Shown in pieces: positions 29,113 through 35,866 of a stretch of DNA of 64,000 nt. Every line of letters begins with the position of its first letter. Within the stretch, counting starts at the first letter, position 1. This DNA is from Halomonas sp. TD01. GTDB taxonomy: Bacteria > Pseudomonadota > Gammaproteobacteria > Pseudomonadales > Halomonadaceae. The translations under genes and the position numbers were made by a program. The notes beneath the pieces were generated by a model, which saw nothing but the letters and a program-made list of their open reading frames with translations, had not been told where the DNA came from and did not search any database. The DNA lies in contig NZ_OV350343.1 of the NCBI RefSeq assembly GCF_923868895.1, positions 2,542,001 to 2,606,000 of the forward strand, given 5' to 3'.

Positions 29113-30126
29113 ATGCTTGAAGACCACCGCGCTGGTCCGCGTCACGATTCATTGCTAACCGCCTATACAGAAGATGAAAGTAATAGCGGTTGGATGATTA
29201 GCTATATCGACGTCATGACACTGCTGGTAGCCCTGTTCGTTATCATTATTGCTGCGGCTGATGTGACAAACCCATCATGGTTTCAGCAGGAAGCCGCCGA
29301 AGAGTACGGCTATGAGTCGTCGCCTGCTAGAGAAATACCACTGCCGGATGCGCTAGCAGAGCATCGCCAGCAGCGCCCGGTACCAAGTGTATTTCCCAGT
29401 AGTGATACGCTCAGTCCGTTCGCGATTAGCGCTGCGCTAGGCGTAGCAGGGTTACCTAAGGTTCGCTCTGCTGTCGTGGGTGTGCCGCCATTATTGGCGC
29501 GCATTGAAGAAACACCAACAGATAAGGAGCCATCGGCTGTTGAGATTATGCTTCCGCAGTTACTACTGCCCACCGATGAGCGTCAATCGGCCTCTCCGTT
29601 GGCGGATTACATGGTAGTGCTCACTGACCGTCCTCCTGTCAATGTACAAGAAGTGTCTGATGTGGCGATCAACAGCGCATTAGCGCTTGATGAGAGATTG
29701 ACTGAGCGTGTGGAAGCATCGACATATCTACCCAACTTGGAAGGCGTTGAAGTTTCCCGGGTTGCCGAAGGGATCAGTTTGCGTGTGCAGGATCGGTTGC
29801 TATTTCCCTCTGCCGATGCCCAGTTAACAGAAGGTGGCTCATCGCTCGTAGGGTCGCTGATGGACACCATACAGCGCTTTGAGGGGGAAGTATGGGTGGA
29901 GGGGCACTCTGATAGCCAATCTATCAATACCCCAGAGTTTTCGTCCAACTGGGCGCTTTCCAGTGCGCGTGCGATTGCCATCGTTGAAGCACTGGAAGCC
30001 GCAGGCGTCTCCCCTGAGCGCTTGCGAGCCGTTGGATTAGCAGCAACTCAGCCACTAGAAGATAACCTCACTGCCGAAGGGCGAGCGCGAAACCGTCGCG
30101 TTGAGGTCGTTATTCACGTGGACTAA
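29113..30126 (+). CDS. Orphan MotB/OmpA-like peptidoglycan-binding protein
   Basis: A 337-aa inner-membrane protein with one N-terminal helix and a C-terminal OmpA-like domain (about residues 225-337; EGHSDSQ, SSNWALSSARA, RNRRVEVVIH) that should bind peptidoglycan. The helix WMISYIDVMTLLVALFVIII aligns with the MotB transmembrane segment and keeps the proton-channel aspartate (YID for YAD). There is no MotA-like gene beside it. The start is unclear: ATG 29113 and GTG 29101 both lack a well-placed ribosome site, while GAGG at 29081 serves an out-of-frame ATG at 29097. It is divergent from the lipoprotein operon, so the two may form one envelope complex. Confidence 0.8.
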   Translation: MLEDHRAGPRHDSLLTAYTEDESNSGWMISYIDVMTLLVALFVIIIAAADVTNPSWFQQEAAEEYGYESSPAREIPLPDALAEHRQQRPVPSVFPSSDTLSPFAISAALGVAGLPKVRSAVVGVPPLLARIEETPTDKEPSAVEIMLPQLLLPTDERQSASPLADYMVVLTDRPPVNVQEVSDVAINSALALDERLTERVEASTYLPNLEGVEVSRVAEGISLRVQDRLLFPSADAQLTEGGSSLVGSLMDTIQRFEGEVWVEGHSDSQSINTPEFSSNWALSSARAIAIVEALEAAGVSPERLRAVGLAATQPLEDNLTAEGRARNRRVEVVIHVD

Positions 30127-30136
30127 CGCATTGATC

Positions 30137-30232
30137 AAAAAAAACCCGCCGGGGGAGGCGGGTGTTAAAGGGCTTGGCTCACTGCAGCCCACTGACATCA
30201 GGTGAGGGGTGTACAAGGTTGTCAGTGGGTAC
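30137..30232 (-). ncRNA. Candidate small RNA (~95 nt)
   Basis: On the minus strand, a promoter-like pair is followed by a hairpin (CCCACTGACA / TGTCAGTGGG, plus positions 30188-30197 and 30220-30229) and then a strong terminator: stem CCCGCC / GGCGGG (30145-30162) followed by eight U (30137-30144). No minus-strand protein gene feeds this terminator, and the plus-strand neighbour ends at 30126. Loops are C-rich (CACCCC, CCTCCCCC), as in several antisense-acting small RNAs. I do not recognise the family. Confidence 0.5.
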
Positions 30233-30238
30233 AATTTG

Positions 30239-30266
30239 AGTATAGCTATTTATGAGCTTTTGCCAA
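30239..30266 (-). promoter_or_regulatory. Sigma70-type promoter for the candidate small RNA
   Basis: Minus strand: -35 TTGGCA (30266-30261), 16-bp spacer, -10 TATACT (30244-30239). The predicted start is near 30232, just before the first hairpin. Confidence 0.5.
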
Positions 30267-30474
30267 GGCCTTGTCGAATTTTTTTCCATTTATTTGCGCG
30301 CCATTTTGGTGCGCCGAAGCTGCGTTGTTTTGGGGCTCATAAGAAAGCGGCTACTTTTTATGAGTTAAATTTTTGATTATTAAGAATAAAATTGTATTGG
30401 CATACAAACTGCTTGGTTGCTTATCTAAAAGTGGAAGTGCGTAACGACTTTTAAGATTGCAAAAGGGTGGTGCT

Positions 30475-31434
30475 ATGACCGAACACAAGCGTACTGCGTT
30501 GCCCAGCGATGCTCAGTCACCAAGCGACTTGGATCCAGCGCTTCAACCGCGTTTGGTAGTCACCGACTTAGACGGTTCACTGTTAGATCATCATAACTAT
30601 GATTTCTCACCTGCCAAGCCCTGGCTTGCTCGCCTTAAACAGCTAGGGGTTCCGGTTATTCCGGTCACCAGTAAAACCCGCGCTGAGCTCATCCCCCTGC
30701 GGGAATCCCTTGGGCTAACAGCGACCCCCTTTATTGCTGAGAATGGTGCCGTTATTGGTCTACCGCCAGGTTGGTGCCATGCGCGTTTAGATCGCCCTGG
30801 TAATGGCCGAGATGGCGTCGTTATAAAACACACCGGTGTTGATAGTGGTTTCATTAGAGCGCGATTAAATGTTTGGCGTAAGCGTCTGGGGATTCGGTTT
30901 ACTCGAATGGGCGACTTAAGTCTTCAACAGGTAATGGCGTTAACTGGGCTTGATGAAACCCGTGCCAAAGCAGCGCGGCAGCGGGAGGGGAGTGAGCCGC
31001 TTATTTGGGAAGATAATGCAGCCGCACTTGAAACGTTCCGCATTGCGCTTGAAGGCGATGGCCTTGAACTTACACAAGGGGGCCGTTTTTGGCATGTGAT
31101 TGGGCGCTTGTCTGATAAAGGGGGGGCCGTAGAGTGGCTAATTAAACGATTTACTGCATTACGAGGCAGCCAGCCGCTTTCATTGGGCCTGGGCGATGGC
31201 CCAAACGATATCACGATGCTGGAAGCCGTCGATCAAGCCGTGGTTATTCGAGGTTGTCACGCACTTAACGTTGAGCCGCAAAACAGCTCGCTATATCGAA
31301 CGAATGCAACTGGGCCAACTGGCTGGGCTGAGGGGGTAGCCCACTGGTGGGGGCGAGATGACGGGCGTCTAAAAATGACGCCAGCAAATGAAGCCGCTGC
31401 ATCAGTTTACAAGCCACGGGAGGCTAGCGTATGA
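30475..31434 (+). CDS. Glucosyl/mannosyl-3-phosphoglycerate phosphatase (HAD)
   Basis: A 319-aa HAD-superfamily phosphatase of the MPGP/YedP group, which removes phosphate from mannosyl- or glucosyl-3-phosphoglycerate. HAD motif I is VTDLDGSLLD; motif II lies in PVIPVTSKTR; the late acidic motif is LGDGPNDITML. The ATG at 30475 follows a weak AAGGG site; a TTG six codons upstream is less likely. The stop overlaps the start of the GT81-like synthase by 4 bp (ATGA), so the pair is one operon. The partner synthase suggests the glucosylglycerate rather than the mannosylglycerate route. Confidence 0.88.
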   Translation: MTEHKRTALPSDAQSPSDLDPALQPRLVVTDLDGSLLDHHNYDFSPAKPWLARLKQLGVPVIPVTSKTRAELIPLRESLGLTATPFIAENGAVIGLPPGWCHARLDRPGNGRDGVVIKHTGVDSGFIRARLNVWRKRLGIRFTRMGDLSLQQVMALTGLDETRAKAARQREGSEPLIWEDNAAALETFRIALEGDGLELTQGGRFWHVIGRLSDKGGAVEWLIKRFTALRGSQPLSLGLGDGPNDITMLEAVDQAVVIRGCHALNVEPQNSSLYRTNATGPTGWAEGVAHWWGRDDGRLKMTPANEAAASVYKPREASV

Positions 31435-32651
31435 GTGATTTTCATCAAAATGGTGTGATTACTGATTTTCACAACTTAACGCGTCGACCGGTTGAGGCCC
31501 TTGAGCAGGAGCTTTGTCAGTTTGCCAAACGTCGCCCAATGGGGCTAATTTTACCCTCGCTTTTTTCTGAACTGGAAGGACCTGCGCTGTCGGCGATTGT
31601 TGATGAGCTGGTGAAAGTGCCTTATCTCAATGAAATTGTCGTTGGTTTGGATAGGGCAGACCGTGATCAATTTTTATATGCACGGGAATTCTTTTCGCGC
31701 TTGCCTCAGCACACACGAATTCTATGGAATGACGGCCCCCGTTTACGCACCATCGACCAAGAGCTAGAAAGTCACGGTTTGGGGGCATTAGAGCCAGGTA
31801 AAGGAAGAAACGTATGGTATTGCGCTGGCTATGTGCTTAGTTCCGGTCGTTCCACCACTGTTGGTCTTCACGATTGCGATATTCTTACCTACGACCGGGG
31901 CCTTCTGGCACGCCTTATGTATCCCGTCGCGAATCCCCGCTTCAATTACAGTTTTTGTAAAGGATATTACCCGCGTATCGCTGAAGGAAAGCTCAATGGG
32001 CGCGTCTCTAGGTTGATGGTGACGCCGTTGCTGCGTGCTTTGAAAACCGTCTGTGGCCCGTCACCTTATCTGGATTATCTAGACAGCTTCCGTTACCCCT
32101 TATCCGGTGAGTTTGCCATGCGCAGCGATGTACTTGAGGGCATCCGAATTCCCGCTGACTGGGGATTGGAAATCGGCGTGCTGTCCGAGTTGCAGCGTAA
32201 CTATTCCCACCGTCAGCTATGTCAGGTAGATATTGCCGACGCCTATGACCACAAGCATCAGCCCGTTAGTGAAGAGGATGCTACCAGTGGCTTGAACCGA
32301 ATGAGTCTGGATATTGCAAAAGCGTTGTATCGTAAGCTGGCTACCCAAGGCGTTAGCTTTAGCAGCGAGGATTTCCGGACGCTCAAAGCGACCTACTACC
32401 GTTTAGCCTTAGACCTCATCGAAGCCTACGATCACGACGCGACGATGAACGGGCTAAGTTTAGATCGCCATTGTGAAGAGCAGGCAGTGGAGTTATTTGC
32501 CAGCAATTTGCTGGAAGCCGGCAATCTGTTTTTAGACAACCCCCGCGAGCGTCCATTTATTCCTAGCTGGAACCGCGTGCAAGCGGCGATGCCTGACGTG
32601 CTAGCCCGCATGCATGAAGCGGTAGAGCTTGATAACCAAGGTAAGGTTTAA
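31431..32651 (+). CDS. gpgS: Glucosyl-3-phosphoglycerate synthase (GT81-like)
   Basis: A 406-aa cytoplasmic glycosyltransferase. It has a GT-A fold pattern with IVVGLDRADRDQF, a GKGRNVW segment and the DXD motif in LHDCDILTYD. By family knowledge GpgS joins NDP-glucose to 3-phosphoglycerate, and the phosphatase encoded just upstream yields glucosylglycerate, a compatible solute made under salt or nitrogen stress. The order phosphatase-synthase with a 4-bp overlap supports joint function. Donor-sugar specificity cannot be read from sequence alone. Confidence 0.85.
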   Translation: MSDFHQNGVITDFHNLTRRPVEALEQELCQFAKRRPMGLILPSLFSELEGPALSAIVDELVKVPYLNEIVVGLDRADRDQFLYAREFFSRLPQHTRILWNDGPRLRTIDQELESHGLGALEPGKGRNVWYCAGYVLSSGRSTTVGLHDCDILTYDRGLLARLMYPVANPRFNYSFCKGYYPRIAEGKLNGRVSRLMVTPLLRALKTVCGPSPYLDYLDSFRYPLSGEFAMRSDVLEGIRIPADWGLEIGVLSELQRNYSHRQLCQVDIADAYDHKHQPVSEEDATSGLNRMSLDIAKALYRKLATQGVSFSSEDFRTLKATYYRLALDLIEAYDHDATMNGLSLDRHCEEQAVELFASNLLEAGNLFLDNPRERPFIPSWNRVQAAMPDVLARMHEAVELDNQGKV

Positions 32652-32683
32652 CACCACGTGCCTGTTAATTTCTATAAATCCTA

Positions 32684-32747
32684 AAGTTTATAGAACTTTA
32701 AGTTTATAGAACTTTAAGTTTAAAGGGCTTTAGGTCTATAGGGATTT
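32684..32747. repeat. Array of 16-bp palindromic AT-rich repeats
   Basis: Four consecutive 16-bp units: two identical (AAGTTTATAGAACTTT at 32684 and 32700), then two decaying copies (32716, 32732), with a further degenerate unit after. Each is itself an inverted repeat, AAAGTT...AACTTT. It lies just after the gpgS stop, inside the 360-bp gene-free gap 32652-33011, which also holds a terminator and the promoter region of the next gene. It is too short and spacerless to be CRISPR. Confidence 0.8.
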
Positions 32748-32803
32748 TAAATTTAAAAAGGTTTTTGAATCCCACTTAGCTGTTAACGCCATTGCGTAAT
32801 CTC

Positions 32804-32836
32804 AGCACCTCGCAGACAGCGGGGTGCTTTTTTTTC
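32804..32836 (+). terminator. Rho-independent terminator
   Basis: Stem AGCACC / GGTGCT with a partly paired inner CG extension, followed by eight or more T (32828-32835). It ends the glucosylglycerate operon. Confidence 0.85.
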
Positions 32837-32947
32837 AGTAAGCCCCCTACTTGATCTCTCCGGTTTGTCTCAGCGGCTGTTTGCCAACGGGTAATCTTGA
32901 TCATGCTCAAGAAACGGCTTTAAATTCCAAATAAGTATAAACATATA

Positions 32948-32959
32948 ACCATATATGGT
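32948..32959. promoter_or_regulatory. Palindromic operator candidate before the persulfide dioxygenase gene
   Basis: Perfect 12-bp palindrome ACCATATATGGT, 53 bp before the start codon, in an AT-rich stretch with TATAAAC/TATAACC boxes. Related persulfide dioxygenase genes are controlled by ArsR-type persulfide sensors (BigR/SqrR) that bind AT-rich palindromes. No such regulator is encoded here, so the assignment is inference. Confidence 0.4.
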
Positions 32960-33011
32960 CTATGATGTGTGCATAGCAGCATCACTACTTGCCATTAGCT
33001 GGAGGCATAGA

Positions 33012-33878
33012 ATGCAACGCCCGATTGTTACTCACTTCTTTGATGAACCGACCAACACCTTTAGTTACGTGGTGCAGGATCCAGATAGTAACGCCTGCGC
33101 TATTCTAGATTCGGTGCTGGATTTCGACTACGCAGCAGGGCGTACTGATGTACGTTCCGCCGATCAAATTATTGAATTTATTCGCGATAACCGCCTTGAA
33201 GTGGCATGGATTTTAGAAACCCATGTGCATGCTGATCACCTCTCTGCAGCTCCCTATTTGCACCAAACGCTAGGTGGAAAAACGGGGATTGGCGCCCATA
33301 TTGTCGACGTGCAGGAAATTTTTGGTAAAGCATTTAATGCAGGCACCGAGTTTGCTCGGGACGGCAGCCAATTTGATGCTCTGTTTAGCGAAAGCGATAC
33401 GTTCACCATTGGCAGTCTTCAGGGGCGCGTGCTTCATACGCCAGGCCATACGCCTGCCTGCCTTACTTATGTGATAGGCGACGCGGCCTTCGTTGGAGAC
33501 ACACTGTTTATGCCGGATTACGGCACCGCGCGCTGTGATTTCCCCGGTGGTGATGCACGTACGCTGTATCGCTCCATCCAAAAGGTACTGGCGTTGCCGA
33601 CGCAAACGCGGCTGTTTTTATGTCATGACTATAAAGCGCCAGGCCGAGACGTTTATCAGCATGAAACCAGTGTTGCAGAGCAGCGTGAGGCAAACGTTCA
33701 TGTACATGAAGGCATTTCAGAAGATGAGTTCGTGAAAATGCGCACGGAGCGTGATGCCACGCTCGGCATGCCTAAGCTCATTATTCCCTCCGTACAGGTC
33801 AACATGCGCGCGGGCGAAATGCCGCCTGCCGACGACAATGGCGTTGTGTATCTGAAAGTCCCTATCAACCGTTTTTAA
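33012..33878 (+). CDS. Persulfide dioxygenase-like metallo-beta-lactamase fold protein
   Basis: A 288-aa MBL-fold protein of the ETHE1/Blh group, which oxidises glutathione persulfide to sulfite and glutathione with one Fe(II). Metal ligands are visible: THVHADH (about residues 63-69), the HTPGHTPA histidine, GDTLF and the late LCHDY. The start ATG follows GGAGG (33001-33005); the longer frame to 32955 lacks a site. The rhodanese domain found in some fusions is absent. Downstream DUF2892 and YeeE/YedE genes are the usual company of Blh-type enzymes in sulfide detoxification operons. Confidence 0.85.
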   Translation: MQRPIVTHFFDEPTNTFSYVVQDPDSNACAILDSVLDFDYAAGRTDVRSADQIIEFIRDNRLEVAWILETHVHADHLSAAPYLHQTLGGKTGIGAHIVDVQEIFGKAFNAGTEFARDGSQFDALFSESDTFTIGSLQGRVLHTPGHTPACLTYVIGDAAFVGDTLFMPDYGTARCDFPGGDARTLYRSIQKVLALPTQTRLFLCHDYKAPGRDVYQHETSVAEQREANVHVHEGISEDEFVKMRTERDATLGMPKLIIPSVQVNMRAGEMPPADDNGVVYLKVPINRF

Positions 33879-33905
33879 ATAATTCTGATGATTGAGGAGC
33901 AGAAA

Positions 33906-34097
33906 ATGAAAGCAAACGTCGGCGGTATCGACAAAGTGGCGCGAATCGTTGTTGGCCTGATTCTGATTGTACTGGCGCTTACCGGCACCATTGGTGCATG
34001 GGGGTGGATCGGCGTTTTACCACTTGCCACTGGGCTGTTTAACTTTTGCCCGTTGTATCCTCTGCTGGGCATCTCAACCTGCAAAAGCAAGCATTAA
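33906..34097 (+). CDS. DUF2892 small membrane protein (YgaP-TM-like)
   Basis: A 63-aa inner-membrane protein with two helices, roughly residues 11-30 and 31-50. It resembles the membrane part of YgaP rhodaneses (VGGIDKVARIVVGL, FCPLYPLLGI, ends in CKSKH). I start at ATG 33906 after TTGAGGAGC, not at ATG 33888. It is 27 bp after the dioxygenase and 18 bp before the first YeeE/YedE gene. A role in membrane sulfur handling is inferred from context and the conserved cysteines. Confidence 0.8.
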   Translation: MKANVGGIDKVARIVVGLILIVLALTGTIGAWGWIGVLPLATGLFNFCPLYPLLGISTCKSKH

Positions 34098-34115
34098 TAC
34101 AGTAAGGAGACACCC

Positions 34116-34577
34116 GTGGACTGGATGGCAAGCCTGCAAGGGCTCGTTGGTGGTGTGTTTATAGGCTTATCCGCTGTGTGGTTGATGGGAGCCTTGGGGC
34201 GCATCGCTGGCATTAGCGGCATTATTGGAAACTTAATAACCCAGAGACCTAAAGGCGACAGCGCGTGGCGTTTAGCCTTTTTGTTCGGGCTGGTGAGTGG
34301 CCCGTTACTGGTCATGGCAATGGGAGGCGGGTTGGGCAACGTTGCTGATGTTCCCGGTGCGGTGATCGGTGCGCCAGCTGGCGGTGTGCCGCTGATGTTG
34401 TTAGCAGGCCTGTTAGTCGGGTTAGGGACTGGGCTCGGCAGCGGCTGTACCAGTGGTCATGGTGTCTGTGGTTTAGCACGCTTATCACTTCGCTCGATGG
34501 CCGCCACCGGCGTGTTTCTCATTGTAGCGGTCGCCACGGTCTATGTGACGCGGCATATGATCGGAGGTGGTGTATGA
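34116..34577 (+). CDS. YeeE/YedE half-permease (first)
   Basis: A 153-aa membrane protein with about four helices and the family motif GSGCTSGHGVCG carrying the two conserved cysteines. The GTG start has an AAGGAG site (34103-34108). Full-length YeeE proteins import thiosulfate through such cysteine motifs; in many proteobacteria the permease is split in two halves encoded side by side (PmpA/PmpB type), as here. The substrate is probably a small sulfur species. Confidence 0.85.
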   Translation: MDWMASLQGLVGGVFIGLSAVWLMGALGRIAGISGIIGNLITQRPKGDSAWRLAFLFGLVSGPLLVMAMGGGLGNVADVPGAVIGAPAGGVPLMLLAGLLVGLGTGLGSGCTSGHGVCGLARLSLRSMAATGVFLIVAVATVYVTRHMIGGGV

Positions 34578-34587
34578 GGCGCATGAT

Positions 34588-35010
34588 ATGAATAGTGCAA
34601 CAGTAAAAACCGCTGCTGGCTATATCGCTGGTTTACTATTCGGGCTTGGGCTAGCTATTTCTGGCATGACGGATCCTGCTCGTGTACTTGGCTTTTTAGA
34701 TGTGGCTGGCGCTTGGGACCCGACGCTGATGTTTGTGCTAGGCAGTGCGGTAGGCACAACGTTTGTGGGCTACCGATTGGTATTTGCCCGTGGCGAGCCG
34801 CTGTTTAGCCCTAATTTTCAGCTCCCGACTAAGCAAGCGTTAGACGGCAAGTTGCTGGGTGGCGCAGCGCTGTTTGGCATTGGGTGGGGCCTTTCTGGTT
34901 ATTGCCCTGGCCCTGCCATCGCCTCCATCGGTGGGCTCTCGCTGCCTCTATTAGCGTTATTGGCCGCGATGGTGGCAGGCTGGTTTATCGCAAAACGTAT
35001 CAGCCAGTAG
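34588..35010 (+). CDS. YeeE/YedE half-permease (second, DUF6691-like)
   Basis: A 140-aa membrane protein with about four helices and the second-half motif GLSGYCPGPAI with a conserved cysteine. I choose ATG 34588, 10 bp after the stop of the first half; an in-frame start at 34567 would overlap the first gene. Together with the preceding protein it would form one complete sulfur-compound channel. A terminator follows after 25 bp. Confidence 0.85.
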   Translation: MNSATVKTAAGYIAGLLFGLGLAISGMTDPARVLGFLDVAGAWDPTLMFVLGSAVGTTFVGYRLVFARGEPLFSPNFQLPTKQALDGKLLGGAALFGIGWGLSGYCPGPAIASIGGLSLPLLALLAAMVAGWFIAKRISQ

Positions 35011-35035
35011 CGCTAATGTATAAACAACCGCTATC

Positions 35036-35065
35036 GCCCTTGTCTCTTCAGACAAGGGCTTTTTT
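35036..35065 (+). terminator. Rho-independent terminator
   Basis: Perfect 10-bp stem GCCCTTGTCT / AGACAAGGGC, loop CTTC, then six T. It ends the dioxygenase/permease operon. Confidence 0.93.
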
Positions 35066-35107
35066 GTAACTGGTTTTTATAAATAGGTTTATGGCACAGA
35101 CCGCTAG

Positions 35108-35124
35108 CTTAATGCTGGGTTAAT
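35108..35124 (+). promoter_or_regulatory. PmrA/QseB-like direct-repeat box
   Basis: CTTAAT-N5-GTTAAT, 41 bp before the response regulator start. This matches the layout of PmrA-type boxes (two TTAA-containing half-sites one helical turn apart) bound by OmpR-family regulators, and suggests autoregulation of the two-component operon. Confidence 0.5.
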
Positions 35125-35164
35125 GTGAATTTGCCATGCTAGTAGTAATAAAAGGAAAACCGCC

Positions 35165-35866
35165 ATGCATGTCTTGCTCATTGAAGATGATCCGCTTGTC
35201 GCATCAGGAATACGTTCCGGCTTAATGGTGTACGACTTTGTCGTCGATCATGTTTCTACGATTCAAGCTGCGCGACAAACCCTGCAGTCAGTGGCGAGTG
35301 ACGTTGTGATACTCGATCGCGGTCTTCCCGATGGTGATGGCTTGCAGTTGCTGCAGTCGTGGCGTGACCAAGGTATCTCTACCCCGGTGTTAATGCTGAC
35401 GGCACGCGATGCGGTACGAGACCGTGTTGATGGCTTGCAGTGCGGGGCCGATGATTACCTGGTGAAACCCTTCGATCTTGATGAGTTAGTCGCCCGTCTT
35501 CATGCGCTGCTTCGGCGAGTGTCTGGCCGTAGCCAGGGTATGACGATGCACGGGGCGCTAACGTTGGATCCCAATGCGCGTGAAGTGAAAGTCTCTGACC
35601 AGTTGGTGACGCTGTCGCGCCGAGAGTTAGTGCTCTTGGAGGCTTTTTTGCATTCGCCGCGCAGTGTGCTCTCTGCCGACCAGCTAAAAGATAGCCTTTA
35701 TGGCTTGAGTGATGATGTAGAGAGTAATGCGCTGAACGTGCATATCCACCATCTACGTAGAAAGCTAGGCAGTGGCGTCATTGAGACGGTTCGTGGGTTG
35801 GGCTATCGGTTAGGTAAACCAGAGGCTGTTCATATCCCCGGCACGCCTCATAAGGGGCAGCAATGA
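35165..35866 (+). CDS. OmpR-family response regulator (QseB/PmrA-like)
   Basis: A 233-aa regulator. The receiver has the acidic pair Asp8-Asp9, phospho-acceptor Asp51 (VVILDRGLPDGDG) and Lys101 (LVKPF). The C-terminal winged helix (about 125-220) ends with NVHIHHLRRKLG and IETVRGLGYRL. It has a good ribosome site (AAAGGAA) and overlaps the kinase gene by 4 bp. Its position between a sulfur-import/oxidation operon and a TsdBA-like pair suggests control of these genes, but the signal is unknown. Confidence 0.92.
   Translation: MHVLLIEDDPLVASGIRSGLMVYDFVVDHVSTIQAARQTLQSVASDVVILDRGLPDGDGLQLLQSWRDQGISTPVLMLTARDAVRDRVDGLQCGADDYLVKPFDLDELVARLHALLRRVSGRSQGMTMHGALTLDPNAREVKVSDQLVTLSRRELVLLEAFLHSPRSVLSADQLKDSLYGLSDDVESNALNVHIHHLRRKLGSGVIETVRGLGYRLGKPEAVHIPGTPHKGQQ

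Noticed and set aside
29113..30126. ZorB-like component of a Zorya defence system
   Set aside because: The MotB-like helix and OmpA domain would fit, but no ZorA, ZorC, ZorD or ZorE-like gene lies nearby.
32684..32747. 16-bp repeats as a CRISPR array
   Set aside because: No spacers, units too short, decaying copies and no cas genes.
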